DNA of 5,973 nt, taken from assembly GCA_900551345.1 (NCBI GenBank), contig URVP01000096.1, forward strand, positions 1-5,973, given 5' to 3'. The notes under the pieces are model-generated. The model had not been told where the DNA came from. It did no database searches and saw only the letters and a program-made list of their open reading frames with translations. The position numbers were made by a program, and so were the translations under genes. Within the stretch, counting starts at the first letter, position 1; each line of letters opens with the position of its first letter. Below are positions 1-5,791 of this stretch, one piece after another. The DNA comes from an uncultured Eubacteriales bacterium. GTDB taxonomy: Bacteria; Bacillota; Clostridia; Monoglobales; UMGS1388.

Positions 1-1
1 G

Positions 2-904
2 CGTGCCCAGACCCGTGAAGGTAAAATTCAGGTAGAGCTTGCGCAGCTTAAATATATGCTGCCCAGGCTTACGGGGTCATCCTCCAATCTTTCAAGATTG
101 GGCGGCGGAATAGGCACCAGAGGCCCGGGCGAAACAAAGTTAGAGTCTGACCGGCGGCATATCCGCAGCCGTATTTCTACACTTTCTCAGAGGCTTGACG
201 ATGTGGTTAAAAATCGTGAAACACAGCGTCATGCCCGTAAAAAAGAAAGTATTCCCCAGGTTTCCATTATCGGTTATACCAATGCGGGAAAGTCAACGCT
301 TTTAAACTATCTGACCAATGCGGGAGTACTTGCTGAGGACAAGCTTTTTGCAACTCTTGACCCTACCGCCCGCAGACTTACTCTTGAGGACGGTACGGAT
401 ATAATTCTTGTGGATACTGTTGGATTTATACGAAAGCTGCCCCATCATCTTATCAAAGCTTTTCGTTCCACTTTGGAGGAAGCGGTTTTTGCAGATTTGC
501 TCCTTCATGTGGTTGACGCATCTTCTCCTTACTGCGTGGAGCAGATAGAGGTTACAAAAAAACTGCTTGACGAACTGGGAGCAGGTACAAAACCTGTTAT
601 TACGGTATTTAATAAATGTGATGCGGCGGATATGTCAATTCCCATGCCTCCGGTGGAGAACGGTGTATATATAAGTGCAAAAACAGGCAAAAATGTGGAC
701 AAGATGCTATCTATGATTAAAAATCTTTTGCCTGATACTAAGATGAATTTGAGGGTGCTTGTCCCTTACGATAAGGGAGGAGTTCTTTCTAAAATTTACG
801 CTAATGCAGTTGTAAAAAATGAAGAACACACAGAAAATGGTACTGTTCTTGATATTATTATAGATAAAAAGCTTTTCTCTGTTGTGGAGGGGTTTGTAAT
901 TTGA
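2..904 (+). CDS. hflX: GTPase HflX, 3' part (5' end outside window)
   Basis: This is the last 300 codons of HflX, a ribosome-associated GTPase that in characterised bacteria splits stalled or heat-damaged 70S ribosomes. The reading frame is open to the left edge, and residues before the first ATG (position 56) match the family (RAQTREGKIQVELAQLKY), so that ATG is internal and not the start. Counting from the first visible codon, the Gly-rich linker of the HflX domain (GGGIGTRGPGETKLE) is at about 34-48, G1/P-loop GYTNAGKST at 91-99, G3 DTVGF at 138-142, G4 NKCD at 204-207 and G5 SAKTG at 225-229. All GTP-binding motifs look intact. Roughly the first 110-120 residues of a usual protein of about 410-430 are missing because of the window edge. 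Its TGA overlaps the next start codon (TGATG), implying co-transcription and probable translational coupling. Confidence 0.96.
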   Translation, partial: RAQTREGKIQVELAQLKYMLPRLTGSSSNLSRLGGGIGTRGPGETKLESDRRHIRSRISTLSQRLDDVVKNRETQRHARKKESIPQVSIIGYTNAGKSTLLNYLTNAGVLAEDKLFATLDPTARRLTLEDGTDIILVDTVGFIRKLPHHLIKAFRSTLEEAVFADLLLHVVDASSPYCVEQIEVTKKLLDELGAGTKPVITVFNKCDAADMSIPMPPVENGVYISAKTGKNVDKMLSMIKNLLPDTKMNLRVLVPYDKGGVLSKIYANAVVKNEEHTENGTVLDIIIDKKLFSVVEGFVI

Positions 905-1518
905 TGTACAAAACCGTAAAAAAAGGTGCCGATGCAGAGTTTGTGGAGAAAAAATCACGGTTTATCTCTCATGTCCTGCCCGTTAAAACCGAGCAGGAGG
1001 CGCTGGATTTTATAAATGAGCATAAAAGCAAATACTGGGACGCAACACACAATGTATATGCATATGTGCTGCGTGATAACAATATACAGCGGTATTCCGA
1101 TGACGGCGAGCCGTCGGGTACTGCGGGTGTACCTGTGCTTGATGTAATACGCAAGGAGGGGCTTACCGATACAGTAGTTGTTGTCACTCGCTATTTCGGC
1201 GGAACTCTTTTGGGTGCCGGAGGTCTTGTCCGTGCTTATACAAAGTCTGCCAAGCTTGGTATTGATGAGTCAGGTATTGTGACAATGGGTATGTGCGGTA
1301 TATACAAGGTTACGGTAGATTATGACCTTTTGGGCAAGGCGCAAAATACCATTGCCGAACACGGCTCAAGGGTGGAAAACGCCGATTATAAAGAAAATGT
1401 GGTGCTTGATGTTATTGTATCACAGGAGGACGGTTTTAAGGAAACTCTCACAGATGCCCTTAACGGCCGTGTAAGAATAAACAAAACAGGCGAAAGATTT
1501 ATGCCTGTTGAAAGGTAG
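904..1518 (+). CDS. yigZ: YigZ/IMPACT family protein (UPF0029, with DUF1949 C-terminal domain)
   Basis: This 204-residue protein has the length and layout of bacterial YigZ/YvyE proteins, which share a domain with eukaryotic IMPACT, a regulator of the Gcn2 kinase. The bacterial role is not well settled; a link to translation is inferred from the family and from the neighbours here. Visible family motifs are KKSRFISHV near residue 16-24, ATHNVYAYVL near 47-56, SDDGEPSGTAGVPVLDVI near 65-82, and TRYFGGTLLGAGGLVRAY near 95-112. The remaining 90 or so residues fit the ferredoxin-like DUF1949 domain. The start is ambiguous: ATG at 904 overlaps the hflX stop, while an in-frame TTG at 901 would add one residue. 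The GGAGG at 886-890 is 10 nt from the TTG but 13 nt from the ATG, so spacing slightly favours the TTG. I choose ATG because of codon preference and the common TGATG overlap. No membrane or signal segment is seen, so it should be cytosolic. Confidence 0.93.
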   Translation: MYKTVKKGADAEFVEKKSRFISHVLPVKTEQEALDFINEHKSKYWDATHNVYAYVLRDNNIQRYSDDGEPSGTAGVPVLDVIRKEGLTDTVVVVTRYFGGTLLGAGGLVRAYTKSAKLGIDESGIVTMGMCGIYKVTVDYDLLGKAQNTIAEHGSRVENADYKENVVLDVIVSQEDGFKETLTDALNGRVRINKTGERFMPVER

Positions 1519-1527
1519 CAATGGAGT

Positions 1528-1935
1528 ATGCGTTATTTTTCAGGCAGTGAAAAAGAAACAGAAAAATTAGGAGAAGAATTTGCTAAAGGTTTACATAAAA
1601 ACAGTGTGGTTGCATTTTACGGTGATTTGGGAGCAGGCAAAACAGCCTTTATAAGGGGAATATGCCGGCATTTCGGAGTAACCGGTGTTCACAGTCCCAC
1701 TTTTGGGCTTTTAAATGAATATGCCGCCTCTATTCCCATATATCATTTTGATGCATACCGCATAGATGCTGACGGATGGTATGATTCAGGCTTTGACGAA
1801 TATCTGGAGGCAGGGGGAATCTGCCTTATCGAGTGGTCTGAAAATATAGAGCTGCCGCCCTGCAATGAGGTGCATATTTCGGGCAGCGGTGATGAAGTTA
1901 GAGAAATTGTGATAAAAAAGGAGGGAGAGGAATGA
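1528..1935 (+). CDS. tsaE: tRNA t6A biosynthesis ATPase TsaE
   Basis: TsaE is the small ATPase that works with TsaB and TsaD to transfer the threonylcarbamoyl group to A37 of ANN-decoding tRNAs. It acts in the cytosol and drives turnover of the complex. The 135-residue product shows the P-loop GDLGAGKT at 32-39, the family HSPTF at 55-59, YHFDAYRI at 72-79, and the Walker-B-like strand ICLIEWSE at 98-105. Length is slightly short of the usual 140-160. The start is forced: in this frame the yigZ stop (1516-1518) lies just upstream and no other start codon comes between. The Shine-Dalgarno signal is poor, because AAAGG at 1511-1515 is 12 nt from the ATG and GGAG at 1523-1526 is only 1 nt away. 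Translation may therefore depend on ribosomes finishing yigZ. The stop overlaps the tsaB start as ATGA, which fits coupled production of interacting partners. Confidence 0.95.
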   Translation: MRYFSGSEKETEKLGEEFAKGLHKNSVVAFYGDLGAGKTAFIRGICRHFGVTGVHSPTFGLLNEYAASIPIYHFDAYRIDADGWYDSGFDEYLEAGGICLIEWSENIELPPCNEVHISGSGDEVREIVIKKEGEE

Positions 1936-2615
1936 ATATTTTAGCTGTGGACAGCTGTTCTTCAACAGCATCATGTGCGCTTATGTGTGATGATAAGCTT
2001 GTTTCCGAAGGTTATCTCAATCATGAAAAGACACACTCTCAAAAACTCCTTCCAATGATAGACAGCGTTCTTAAAAACGCAGAAATAAAGGTGTCCCAAG
2101 TGGATTTATTTGCCTGTACCATAGGTCCCGGTTCATTTACGGGGCAGCGTATAGGCATAGCAACGGTTAAGGGCTTAGCTCAGGGAACGGGTAAAATGTG
2201 CGTGGGAGTTTCGGCTCTTGAAGCCATGGCATATAACATTCCTTTCACCGATGCTCTTATCTCACCGATTATGGATGCACGCAGAGGACAGGTATATAAC
2301 GGAGTATACAAATGGGATGGTGGACAGCTCGTTACCCTAAAATCTGACAGAGCCCTTGCTCTCGATGATTTGCTTAAAGAATTAAATGGTCAAAAGGTAG
2401 TTTTTTTAGGTGACGGAGCAGCGGCGTTTAAAGATAAATTATCAGATTTCCTTATAGCCCCGCCGCAACTTTCTCAGATAAGGGCAAGCTCGGTTGCCAA
2501 CCTTGCAAAAAGCAGACCTTCTGTAACCTGCGATAAGCTTTTGCCTTTATATTTGAGAAAATCTCAGGCAGAGAGGGAATATGAACAAAAGCATAATAAA
2601 CAGTCCAATATATAA
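1932..2615 (+). CDS. tsaB: tRNA t6A biosynthesis protein TsaB
   Basis: TsaB is the inactive ASKHA-fold paralogue of TsaD. It serves as the dimerisation platform of the TsaD-TsaB-TsaE complex for tRNA t6A37 formation. The 227-residue length is typical. Visible motifs are the N-terminal strand ILAVDSCSSTAS at 3-14, THSQKLLPMID at 34-44, the signature GPGSFTGQRIG at 65-75, SPIMDARRGQVYNGVY at 111-126, and the C-terminal PLYLRKSQAE at 205-214. The signature usually reads GPGSFTGLRIG or a close variant; here Gln replaces Leu, with the rest intact. The start is supported by a strong GGAGG at 1920-1924, 7 nt upstream, and by the ATGA overlap with tsaE. In many Firmicutes rimI and sometimes tsaD follow; here a dCMP-deaminase-family gene follows instead. 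Confidence 0.96.
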   Translation: MNILAVDSCSSTASCALMCDDKLVSEGYLNHEKTHSQKLLPMIDSVLKNAEIKVSQVDLFACTIGPGSFTGQRIGIATVKGLAQGTGKMCVGVSALEAMAYNIPFTDALISPIMDARRGQVYNGVYKWDGGQLVTLKSDRALALDDLLKELNGQKVVFLGDGAAAFKDKLSDFLIAPPQLSQIRASSVANLAKSRPSVTCDKLLPLYLRKSQAEREYEQKHNKQSNI

Positions 2616-2640
2616 ATTTACATAGAAAAGAGGTATCAGC

Positions 2641-3129
2641 ATGAACAGACGGGATAAAAACAATTACTATCTTGATATTGCCGAAACAGTTCTGGAAAGA
2701 GGCACATGCCTTCGCAGAAATTTCGGAGCCATTATCGTAAAGAATGATGAGATTGTTTCTACGGGATATACGGGAGCGCCCAGGCAACGCAAAAACTGTA
2801 TTGATTTGGGTTATTGCCGCAGGGAACAGCTTAAAATACCGAGAGGCGAAAGGTATGAGCTGTGCAGAAGCGTTCATGCGGAGGCAAACTGTATAATCAG
2901 CGCATCCAGAGATTCCATGCTGGGCGGCACTCTTTACCTTGCAGGTCGTGACGCACAAACAGGGGAGCTTGTAAAAAATGCCTCAAGCTGTGCCATGTGC
3001 AAGCGTATGATAATCAATGCTGGCATTGCCAATGTGGTTATCCGCAATACTCCCGATGAGTATACCGTTATACCGGTTCGTGAATGGATATATAATGATG
3101 ATTCGCTTGATGATAAATTTGGTTATTGA
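2641..3129 (+). CDS. dCMP deaminase-family zinc-dependent deaminase
   Basis: This 162-residue protein belongs to the cytidine/deoxycytidylate deaminase superfamily and most resembles dCMP deaminases (ComEB-like), which convert dCMP to dUMP and so feed dTMP synthesis. Zinc-site motifs are clear: HAEAN with His79 as ligand and Glu81 as the catalytic proton shuttle, and C117-x-x-C120 in SSCAMCKRMIINAGI. The position before Cys117 is usually Pro in this superfamily but is Ser here. The substrate-side motif GYTGAPRQRKNC at 42-53 resembles the YNGxPxGxxHC of dCMP deaminases. Start choice is supported by AGAGG at 2629-2633, 7 nt before the ATG. It lies 25 nt after tsaB and probably ends the operon. 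Substrate is inferred from the family; a role on another deoxynucleotide or base cannot be excluded. It is cytosolic, with no signal or membrane segment. Confidence 0.85.
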   Translation: MNRRDKNNYYLDIAETVLERGTCLRRNFGAIIVKNDEIVSTGYTGAPRQRKNCIDLGYCRREQLKIPRGERYELCRSVHAEANCIISASRDSMLGGTLYLAGRDAQTGELVKNASSCAMCKRMIINAGIANVVIRNTPDEYTVIPVREWIYNDDSLDDKFGY

Positions 3130-3131
3130 TA

Positions 3132-3160
3132 TTGACTAATTAATGCAAAAGTGATATTAT
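3132..3160 (+). promoter_or_regulatory. Predicted sigma-A promoter for the exported repeat protein
   Basis: The -35 element TTGACT (3132-3137) is separated by 17 nt from the -10 element TATTAT (3155-3160), which is preceded by an extended -10 TG (3152-3153). Each hexamer differs from consensus at one position and the spacing is optimal. The predicted transcription start is near 3167, giving a leader of about 92 nt. The -35 begins two bases after the stop codon of the deaminase gene, so the exported protein gene likely has its own strong promoter. Confidence 0.7.
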
Positions 3161-3175
3161 GATATAAATTATTAT

Positions 3176-3221
3176 CGGCATACTTTTATTTAATGCTGAA
3201 AAACGGACACTTTGTATGCTG
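3176..3221 (+). promoter_or_regulatory. 5' leader with mutually exclusive hairpin pairings
   Basis: CGGCATAC at 3176-3183 can pair with GTATGCTG at 3214-3221 (8 bp, one G-U, 30-nt loop). The first six of those bases can instead pair with ATGCTG at 3193-3198 (6 bp, one G-U, 11-nt loop). The two pairings exclude each other. I do not recognise a known riboswitch class here, and short pairings like these arise by chance in AT-rich leaders, so function is speculative. Confidence 0.25.
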
Positions 3222-3225
3222 CCTT

Positions 3226-3244
3226 TAATTTAGTTATTAAATTA
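3226..3244 (+). promoter_or_regulatory. AT-only inverted repeat directly upstream of the Shine-Dalgarno site
   Basis: TAATTTA (3226-3232) and TAAATTA (3238-3244) form a perfect 7-bp dyad with a 5-nt loop (GTTAT), ending one base before the GGAGG. It could be a weak, temperature-labile hairpin or a DNA operator. Because it contains only A-T pairs it may also be chance in this AT-rich stretch. Confidence 0.3.
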
Positions 3245-3245
3245 C

Positions 3246-3250
3246 GGAGG
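3246..3250 (+). promoter_or_regulatory. Strong Shine-Dalgarno site
   Basis: GGAGG lies 8 nt before the ATG at 3259. It is a full match to the anti-Shine-Dalgarno core and fixes the start of the exported protein. Confidence 0.85.
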
Positions 3251-3258
3251 TAGAGGAA

Positions 3259-3330
3259 ATGAAAAAGATTGCAGTACTTATTGCGGCAATAATGGTTATT
3301 CAGTCTTTGGGACTGACAGCTGTTTTTGCT
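3259..3330 (+). other. Signal peptide coding segment
   Basis: Residues 1-24 show a Lys-Lys n-region, a hydrophobic stretch from about residue 4 to 20 and a VFA motif at 22-24 suiting signal peptidase I, with mature protein starting at ETPW. No lipobox Cys is present, so a lipoprotein is unlikely. Confidence 0.85.
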
Positions 3331-5655
3331 GAGACGCCATGGAGCGGCTCGGGAATTTCAGGGGATCCGTGGATTATATCTACGCCGGAGGAGTTTGCGG
3401 CTATCAGTGAAAATGCGTCTTCTAACGGAAATTACAGCGGAAAATACTTTGAGATTACGGACAATATTGACTTGACAGGTATTACATGGACTCCTTTTGA
3501 TTTCAGCGGTAATCTTGACGGAGGAGAAAAAGAAATTTCTAATTTTACGGTTGATTCAACTGCTTCAACAACAGGCATGTTTAATTACTTAAAAGGAGCA
3601 ACTGTTAAGGATGTTATCATAAAGAGCGGCTCTATTGTTTCAACAGGAAACAATGTAGGCTCAATTGCCGGAGAAGCCCAGGCAGGAAGTAAAATAATAA
3701 ACTGTAAAAACTATGCCGCAGTAGAGGGCAACCAAAATGTGGGCGGAATTTGCGGAATATCAAACAATAACGAAATTACCGGTTGCATAAATTACGGCGA
3801 AGTTAAAGGTAATAAATATGTTGGCGGCATTGCCGGATGGAACTGGGATTTAACAACGGTAACGAGATGCATAAATGAGGGTGCTGTCACATCTAACGCT
3901 TCCTATGCAGCCGGACTTGTAGGCAATGACAGACAAAACCTTGTTATTAAAAACAGTGAAAATAAAGGAACTGTAACTGCTTCCGCTTCAGAAGGGGATA
4001 ACAACGGCGGTATAGTGACCGTACTTGCTGAAACAAGCTCTGTTGATAACTGCATAAACAATGGCGATGTTAACGGAAGAAGACATAACGGCGGAATCGC
4101 TGCTACATCAAACGGAAGTATAACAAATTGTAAAAACTACGGAGACCTTTATTCTCAGTCCGGAGCATGGAATATGGGCGGTATTGCTGCAGCTTTCACA
4201 GGCGGAGTTTTAAATAACTGTGAAAATCACGGAACGCTTAATGCCGGACAGAATAATACAGGCGGAATAGCGGGCAGTGTTGACAGTGGTCTTGAAGTAA
4301 CAGACTGTACAAATTATGGCACAATTAACGGCAATTATCAATATACGGGTGGCATTGCCGGAAATCTTGGTTCGGCAAGTACCGTTAAAAACTGCTATAA
4401 TAAAGGATCTGTTGGAGGATCTAATTATGTCGGCGGTATTGTTGGCAATAATAATGCAGGCACAGTGACCAAATGTGAAAATTCACAAGCTGTAACGGCT
4501 ACAGGAGGCTATGCAGGCGGTATTGTTTCCAGAGTAGCAGGAAGTAATGAGACGGCTTATGGCTCTGTGACAAATTGTGTAAATACGGGCAATGTAGTTG
4601 CAGAAGGATCAAATGCTGGCGGTGTAGCCGGAGTTGTTTCTAAATATGGTGCTGTAGAAGATTGTAATAACAGCGGTGCCGTTTCTACAAATAAAAATAC
4701 GGCAGGCGGTATTGCCGGTCTTTTGGAGTCTGATGAACCCATGGTTACAGATTGTACCAATACCGGTCTTGTTTCAGGTCCTTCTATAATAGGCGGTATA
4801 GCAGGTAAGGTTGGAACGGAATCAGGTGTTGTATCGTATGTATATAACAGCGGTGATGTTACCAGCACCGGCAGTCAAGTCGGAGGAATTGTTGGATCTT
4901 CTAATGCAGCGCTTACCCGTTTTTGTGCAAATACGGGTATTGTAACAACCACAGGAGGCAATATTGGCTGTATTTTGGGTCAGTTTATCGGTACAGGCGT
5001 CATTTCTGATTGTTATAATATATCAGACAGCACAAGCGCAGGCGGATTTGTGGGTGCTATAGAAACTTCCGGTGCAACTATTATCAACTCCTACACTTAC
5101 GGCAACACAAACAATGCTGTTTGCAATTGGAAAAAAGGCGATATTTATATCTCTAATGTATACTACGGCGGCGGAGTAACAAATGTAATATCCGGCTCAA
5201 GTGTAAAGGGAGAAATTATACCGCTTACAGACGATCAGTTTGTATCCGGAGAAGCTGCGTGGACGCTTAACAAGAATCATGTTGTTAAAGATACGCAAAC
5301 GATAGAAGGGGTGGAAACAACTATTCTTACACCTGCTCCTGAATATGTTTGGTCTCAGTCTAAGGATCTTGTAAAACCTGTTTGTGCAGATGCCCAAAAC
5401 AAACCTGTATATAAGTATACAGTAAATTATACAGACGGCAGCGATGTTATTTACTATATGCCTTCCGAAACAGAGACAATGGATGTTTATGCTGCTATGT
5501 ATGATGATGGCATGCTTACGGCGGTTAAATCACAGCACTACGACGCTTTTGCAGATGAACTTTCTATTGATACGGGATTTGCCAAAAACGGAGGAAAAGT
5601 TACCGTGATGTTCTGGAACGGTGTTATTCCTCTTTGTGAAAAAATAGAAAAATAA
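3259..5655 (+). CDS. Secreted GLUG-type repeat beta-helix surface protein
   Basis: This 798-residue protein is predicted to be exported by Sec. Residues 1-24 form a signal peptide (MKK, hydrophobic core, VFA cleavage site before ETPW). Residues 25-130 are a cap of a type common in gut surface proteins (GSGISGDPWIISTPEEF, then a DNIDLTGI stretch). Residues 133-599 hold 17 copies of a GG(I/V)xG-type motif about 28-30 residues apart, most followed by C-x-N-x-G, resembling GLUG repeats and predicted to stack as a right-handed beta-helix. Residues 656-720 (TDDQFVSGEAAWTLN to VWSQ to PVYKY) look like the module that often closes such arrays. Residues from about 717 to the end (DVYAAMYDDGML to VTVMFWNGVIPLCE) form a beta-rich C-terminal module. 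I see no LPXTG, SLH, dockerin or C-terminal membrane anchor, and no catalytic motif. Adhesion or glycan binding is possible, but the function is unknown. It has its own promoter and is followed by a terminator, so it is probably monocistronic. Confidence 0.92.
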   Translation: MKKIAVLIAAIMVIQSLGLTAVFAETPWSGSGISGDPWIISTPEEFAAISENASSNGNYSGKYFEITDNIDLTGITWTPFDFSGNLDGGEKEISNFTVDSTASTTGMFNYLKGATVKDVIIKSGSIVSTGNNVGSIAGEAQAGSKIINCKNYAAVEGNQNVGGICGISNNNEITGCINYGEVKGNKYVGGIAGWNWDLTTVTRCINEGAVTSNASYAAGLVGNDRQNLVIKNSENKGTVTASASEGDNNGGIVTVLAETSSVDNCINNGDVNGRRHNGGIAATSNGSITNCKNYGDLYSQSGAWNMGGIAAAFTGGVLNNCENHGTLNAGQNNTGGIAGSVDSGLEVTDCTNYGTINGNYQYTGGIAGNLGSASTVKNCYNKGSVGGSNYVGGIVGNNNAGTVTKCENSQAVTATGGYAGGIVSRVAGSNETAYGSVTNCVNTGNVVAEGSNAGGVAGVVSKYGAVEDCNNSGAVSTNKNTAGGIAGLLESDEPMVTDCTNTGLVSGPSIIGGIAGKVGTESGVVSYVYNSGDVTSTGSQVGGIVGSSNAALTRFCANTGIVTTTGGNIGCILGQFIGTGVISDCYNISDSTSAGGFVGAIETSGATIINSYTYGNTNNAVCNWKKGDIYISNVYYGGGVTNVISGSSVKGEIIPLTDDQFVSGEAAWTLNKNHVVKDTQTIEGVETTILTPAPEYVWSQSKDLVKPVCADAQNKPVYKYTVNYTDGSDVIYYMPSETETMDVYAAMYDDGMLTAVKSQHYDAFADELSIDTGFAKNGGKVTVMFWNGVIPLCEKIEK
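3655..5055 (+). repeat. Array of 17 GLUG-like protein repeats
   Basis: GG(I/V)xG-type motifs begin at residues 133, 161, 188, 217, 249, 277, 306, 334, 363, 391, 419, 453, 482, 511, 541, 569 and 594. Spacing is mostly 27-30 residues, with longer steps at 217-249 (32) and 419-453 (34) and a short last step of 25. A C-x-N motif sits about 15-21 residues after most of them, so nearly every turn carries the same Cys and Asn positions. The DNA of some units is also similar, for example near 3823-3837, 4348-4362 and 4705-4718. Confidence 0.85.
5407..5652 (+). other. C-terminal beta-rich module of the exported protein
   Basis: Residues about 717-798 depart from the repeat pattern. They alternate hydrophobic and polar residues (VYAAMYDDGML, VTVMFWNGVIPLCE). 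From memory this resembles a short tail found at the end of many secreted clostridial proteins, where a pattern like A-x-Y-D-x-x-G-x-L and later V-x-x-F-x-W-(N/D) to (K/I)PL recurs. This match is recollection and was not searched. Confidence 0.5.
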
Positions 5656-5676
5656 AAAATATCTTTTGGACATGTT

Positions 5677-5688
5677 CACAAATTTGTG
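5677..5688. repeat. 12-nt perfect palindrome, CACAAATTTGTG
   Basis: The palindrome lies 21 nt after the stop of the exported protein gene and before the terminator. Flanking GACATG (5669-5674) and CAT (5690-5692) with GTC (5694-5696) extend it as an imperfect dyad. It could be a 3' RNA hairpin or a protein site; there is no T-tract, so it is not a terminator by itself. Confidence 0.35.
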
Positions 5689-5708
5689 TCATAGTCAAGA
5701 TAGATTAA

Positions 5709-5734
5709 AAGCCCGCCAAAGTCTTGGCGGGCTT
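5709..5734. terminator. Bidirectional rho-independent terminator between convergent genes
   Basis: AAGCCCGCCAA (5709-5719) and TTGGCGGGCTT (5724-5734) form a perfect 11-bp GC-rich stem with a 4-nt loop (AGTC). On the plus strand it is followed by TTATTATAT-like sequence. On the minus strand it is followed by a TTTT run (complement of 5707-5710), part of it within the stem. It lies 53 nt after the exported protein gene stop and 57 nt beyond the minus-strand gene stop, so it probably serves both. Confidence 0.9.
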
Positions 5735-5791
5735 ATTATATGTAACTTTATTGTATGTAGTGTAGTTTTTTTCTTGAGATGTTGAATTATC

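Noticed and set aside
56..58. ATG at 56 as the start of hflX
   Set aside because: The frame is open upstream to the window edge and the upstream residues match HflX, so the ATG is internal.
2452..2958. 168-codon open frame on the minus strand across the tsaB end and deaminase gene
   Set aside because: It is antisense to two well-supported genes, has no family-like motifs and no ribosome site that stands out; it is a shadow of coding sequence.
3167..3258. Known riboswitch (c-di-GMP, preQ1 and similar)
   Set aside because: No conserved core sequence of these classes could be recognised in the leader.
4557..4868. 103-codon open frame on the minus strand inside the repeat array
   Set aside because: It mirrors the repeats of the plus-strand gene and its low-complexity Pro/Thr/Ser product is what antisense reading of Gly/Asn/Thr repeats gives.
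3655..5055. CRISPR array
   Set aside because: The periodicity is in a continuous reading frame of about 84-90 nt units with diverged DNA, not identical repeats with unique spacers.
5677..5688. CRP/FNR or LexA operator
   Set aside because: The half-sites face the wrong way for TGTGA-N6-TCACA, the nearby GGACATGTTC has the wrong spacing for a Firmicute LexA box, and the site sits downstream of genes rather than at a promoter.
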